Shown here: in pieces, positions 5,059 through 6,766 of the stretch | Layout of the letters: each line of letters opens with the position of its first letter | How positions within the stretch are numbered: the first letter of the stretch is position 1 | Origin: Bacteroidaceae bacterium | GTDB lineage: Bacteria; Bacteroidota; Bacteroidia; Bacteroidales; Bacteroidaceae | Assembly (NCBI GenBank): GCA_017466965.1 | Contig: JAFTTD010000078.1 | Span: 1 to 6,766, forward strand | Length of the DNA stretch: 6,766 nucleotides | Direction: 5' to 3' | Translations under genes and position numbers: made by a program | The notes under the pieces: model-generated | Databases searched by the model: none | Told to the model about the DNA's origin: nothing | Seen by the model: the letters and a program-made list of their open reading frames with translations, nothing else

Positions 5059-6159
5059 ATGAAAATAGGAGATAGAGTAAGGTTTCTTAGCGATGTGGGC
5101 GGAGGCATAGTGAGCAAATTCGGCAAAGGAAACATTGTGTATGTTGAAGATGCTGACGGTTTTGAGATTCCTATGCCTTTGGCTGAATGTGTCGTAATAG
5201 AAACAGACGATTACAACATAGCAAAGGTTGACACAATAGGCAGAAAGGAAGACAAGAAAGCCAGCAAGAATGCCGCATCGCCTCAGAGACATACATATTC
5301 AGAAGAGCCTGAGGAAAAACCTATTACCTTCAAGCCAAAGCCAGAGGAGAGAAAAGATGGCGACAAGCTCACTGTTCTCATTGCATTTGTGCCGTTGAAC
5401 ATCAAGGAAATATCTTCCACAAGGTTTGAGGCTTACATAGTGAACGACTGCAACTACTATGTTAACTATTCGTTCATGGCTGCTGAAAACGCGACATGGA
5501 GCCTGCGTTCAACAGGAGTGATAGAGCCTAACACAAAAGTGTTCCTTGAAGAATTCGGCCATCAGGACCTGAACGAGCTTGAACGAATTGCTGTTCAGAT
5601 GTTCGCCTATAAAGAAGGCAAGCCTTTCATGATGAAACCAGCAATTAGTGTAGATATAAGAGTTGACACCACAAAATTCTACAAGCTCCACACGTTCAAG
5701 GACAGTATGTTCTTTGACGAGCCGGCACTGGAGTATTACGTCGTGAAAGATGATGTAGCTACGCGCCCTCTCGTTGTCAATGCCGACGAACTGAAAAAGG
5801 CCATGTATGAGAAAGCCAATGCTGACAGGCCCCATAAGCAACCGGCAAGGAGTGACAAGAAAGCTGAGCGCGACGCAATCATAGAGGTTGACCTTCACGC
5901 TGCTGAAATACTTGACTCAACAGCCGGAATGTCTGCCGGAGACATAAAGGAATACCAAATGAACGTATTCAGAAAAACTATGGAGGAGCATATCAAGGAA
6001 AAAGGCAGACGCATTGTATTCATTCATGGCAAAGGCGAGGGCATACTTCGCAGCGCCATCATTTCAGAACTGAAGCACAAATACAAGTCATGCACTTATC
6101 AGGACGCATCATTCCAGCAATACGGATTTGGTGCGACAATGGTTGTCATAAGGGGATAA
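5059..6159 (+). CDS. DUF2027 and Smr domain protein
   Basis: A 366-residue cytoplasmic protein with no signal peptide. The N-terminus (residues 1-50: KIGDRVRFLSDVGGGIV, YVEDADGFEIP) is a small SH3-like segment typical of Bacteroidota DUF2027 proteins. A Lys/Glu-rich linker follows (60-102), then a beta-rich middle domain (about 103-240). The C-terminus (about 275-366) is an Smr domain with DLH at 278-280 and HGKGEG at 323-328, ending GFGATMVVIRG. Smr domains are found in MutS2 and in stand-alone proteins and act on nucleic acids, often as nucleases or in ribosome rescue. The role of this Bacteroidota architecture is not established as far as I know. Length and domain order look complete. It follows GH43 by 55 bp but is separated by a hairpin and is probably not functionally tied to the glycosidases. 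Confidence 0.9.
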   Translation: MKIGDRVRFLSDVGGGIVSKFGKGNIVYVEDADGFEIPMPLAECVVIETDDYNIAKVDTIGRKEDKKASKNAASPQRHTYSEEPEEKPITFKPKPEERKDGDKLTVLIAFVPLNIKEISSTRFEAYIVNDCNYYVNYSFMAAENATWSLRSTGVIEPNTKVFLEEFGHQDLNELERIAVQMFAYKEGKPFMMKPAISVDIRVDTTKFYKLHTFKDSMFFDEPALEYYVVKDDVATRPLVVNADELKKAMYEKANADRPHKQPARSDKKAERDAIIEVDLHAAEILDSTAGMSAGDIKEYQMNVFRKTMEEHIKEKGRRIVFIHGKGEGILRSAIISELKHKYKSCTYQDASFQQYGFGATMVVIRG

Positions 6160-6161
6160 GG

Positions 6162-6242
6162 AACGGCAGGAATTATAGAAGCTAAAGAGACCACAGAGCC
6201 TGTATGAACTATAGAAACTATCGGAACTGTGGGGACTACGGA
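6162..6242 (+). repeat. Nine-unit degenerate 9-bp tandem repeat between Smr and rhaM
   Basis: Nine consecutive units hold a perfect 9-bp register with no slip: AACGGCAGG, AATTATAGA, AGCTAAAGA, GACCACAGA, GCCTGTATG, AACTATAGA, AACTATCGG, AACTGTGGG, GACTACGGA. Column 3 is C in eight of nine units and column 8 is G in eight of nine. The consensus is about RACTATAGR. It starts 2 bp after the Smr stop codon and ends 30 bp before the rhaM start, so it fills the gap. Confidence 0.7.
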
Positions 6243-6272
6243 ATATATTCACCTTGAAAAAAACATATTATC

Positions 6273-6590
6273 ATGGAAAGAAGAGAAGCATTTAAGATGT
6301 TCCTGAAGCCGGGCTTCAAGGAAGAATACAAGAAACGTCATGCTGAAATATGGCCTGAACTTAAGAAACTGCTTCAGGACGGCGGTGTATATGACTATTC
6401 CATCTATCTTGATGAGGAAACAAACATTCTGTTTGCATTCCAGAAAGTGAAGGGAGACGGAGGTTCACAGGACATGGGAGACAACCCTATCGTTCAGAAA
6501 TGGTGGGCTTATATGGCTGACATCATGGAAACGAACCCCGACAATTCACCTGTTTCAATACCTCTGCCTGAAATGTTCCACATGGATTGA
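6273..6590 (+). CDS. rhaM: L-rhamnose mutarotase
   Basis: A 105-residue cytoplasmic protein, full length for the family (about 104 residues in E. coli). It interconverts the alpha and beta anomers of L-rhamnose, feeding L-rhamnose isomerase. The match to E. coli RhaM is clear from memory: EEYKKRHAEIWPEL (residues 17-30) carries the catalytic His (H23) and the nearby Tyr (Y19), YSIYLDEETNILFA matches the dimer core, QKWWAYMADIM holds the paired Trp (77-78), and NPDNSPVSIPLPEMF is the family C-terminus. The start ATG follows an A-run and ATTATC, much like the start of the large glycosidase. No other rha genes are in the window. The gene lies 113 bp after the Smr gene with a repeat array between, so its promoter could be inside or before that array; none was identified. 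Confidence 0.95.
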   Translation: MERREAFKMFLKPGFKEEYKKRHAEIWPELKKLLQDGGVYDYSIYLDEETNILFAFQKVKGDGGSQDMGDNPIVQKWWAYMADIMETNPDNSPVSIPLPEMFHMD

Positions 6591-6619
6591 CAGTATTGAC
6601 TCAGGAAGAAAAACGAAAA

Positions 6620-6677
6620 ACAAAAGCCGAAAATTCTGTGGCTCACATTGAATTACCACAGGATTTTCGGCTTTTGT
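6620..6677. terminator. Long bidirectional terminator-type hairpin after rhaM
   Basis: 22-bp arms (6620-6641 and 6656-6677) are complementary apart from one G-U wobble, with a 14-nt loop. Each arm has A/T-rich ends around a GCCG/CGGC core. On the minus strand the stem is followed by a T-rich stretch (6609-6619), which makes it a strong terminator for a converging transcript. On the plus strand the T-run is inside the stem end (CTTTTGT). It starts 30 bp after the rhaM stop codon. Confidence 0.8.
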
Positions 6678-6724
6678 CAACATTATGCTGTATGTTCAAG
6701 TAAAGATGCCTTAAATATGCATCC

Positions 6725-6766
6725 TTATCCGAGCAGTCCAACTTTCACGGCTTCGCTTTCAAAATT
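6725..6766 (-). CDS. Possible C-terminal end of a minus-strand gene (truncated by window edge)
   Basis: On the minus strand one frame is open from the window edge for 13 codons, ending EAVKVGLLG then TAA (6725-6727), while the other two minus frames close within 21 bases. A convergent gene here fits the hairpin at 6620-6677, whose T-rich side faces minus-strand transcripts. The stretch is too short to identify and could be chance. Confidence 0.3.
   Translation of the reverse strand, partial: NFESEAVKVGLLG

Noticed and set aside
5509..5898. 129-codon minus-strand frame inside the Smr gene
   Set aside because: It is fully overlapped by the DUF2027-Smr gene, which has clear motifs, and has no supporting start context.
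6717..6766. Plus-strand frame starting ATG 6717 and open to the window edge
   Set aside because: It is only 16 codons, lies opposite the possible minus-strand gene end, and has no promoter or other support.

Overview
The window (6,766 bp) reads as a chromosomal segment from a Bacteroidota member, most likely a Prevotella/Bacteroides relative. The evidence is: promoters of the Bacteroides type (TTTG, about 20 bp, TAnnTTTG); A-rich translation starts without a clear Shine-Dalgarno sequence; a DUF2027-Smr protein; and a carbohydrate-active enzyme with a C-terminal tail resembling a type IX secretion sorting signal. This placement is inference from the sequence, not a database match.

Layout, left to right. 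(1) 3-236: the 3' end of a LytTR-type DNA-binding regulator, cut by the window edge. (2) 237-353: a strong terminator-like hairpin with a complete Bacteroides-type promoter threaded through it. (3) 354-3041: a large secreted multidomain glycoside hydrolase (TIM-barrel catalytic module, ricin-type lectin, FN3, LamG-like domain, sorting-type tail). (4) 3042-3779: a 738-bp non-coding region holding a short 9-bp-period repeat, a promoter box directly in front of a terminator, a 22-bp-period array that folds into an 86-nt imperfect hairpin, a second promoter box, and a long G-rich 9-bp-period leader. (5) 3780-5003: a secreted GH43-type glycosidase. (6) 5009-5044: a terminator-like hairpin. (7) 5059-6159: a DUF2027-Smr protein. 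(8) 6162-6242: a clean 9-bp-period array. (9) 6273-6590: L-rhamnose mutarotase. (10) 6620-6677: a long hairpin that probably terminates converging transcripts, followed by what may be the last 13 codons of a minus-strand gene.

How the genes fit together: the two secreted glycosidases plus rhamnose mutarotase suggest use of arabinose- and rhamnose-containing plant polysaccharide such as RG-I pectin or arabinogalactan. The substrate is inferred; no SusC/SusD pair is in view. The Smr gene appears to be housekeeping and unrelated. The most unusual material is non-coding: the promoter nested in a terminator, the 22-bp palindromic array, and one family of degenerate 9-bp repeats that appears in three separate intergenic gaps in the same orientation.
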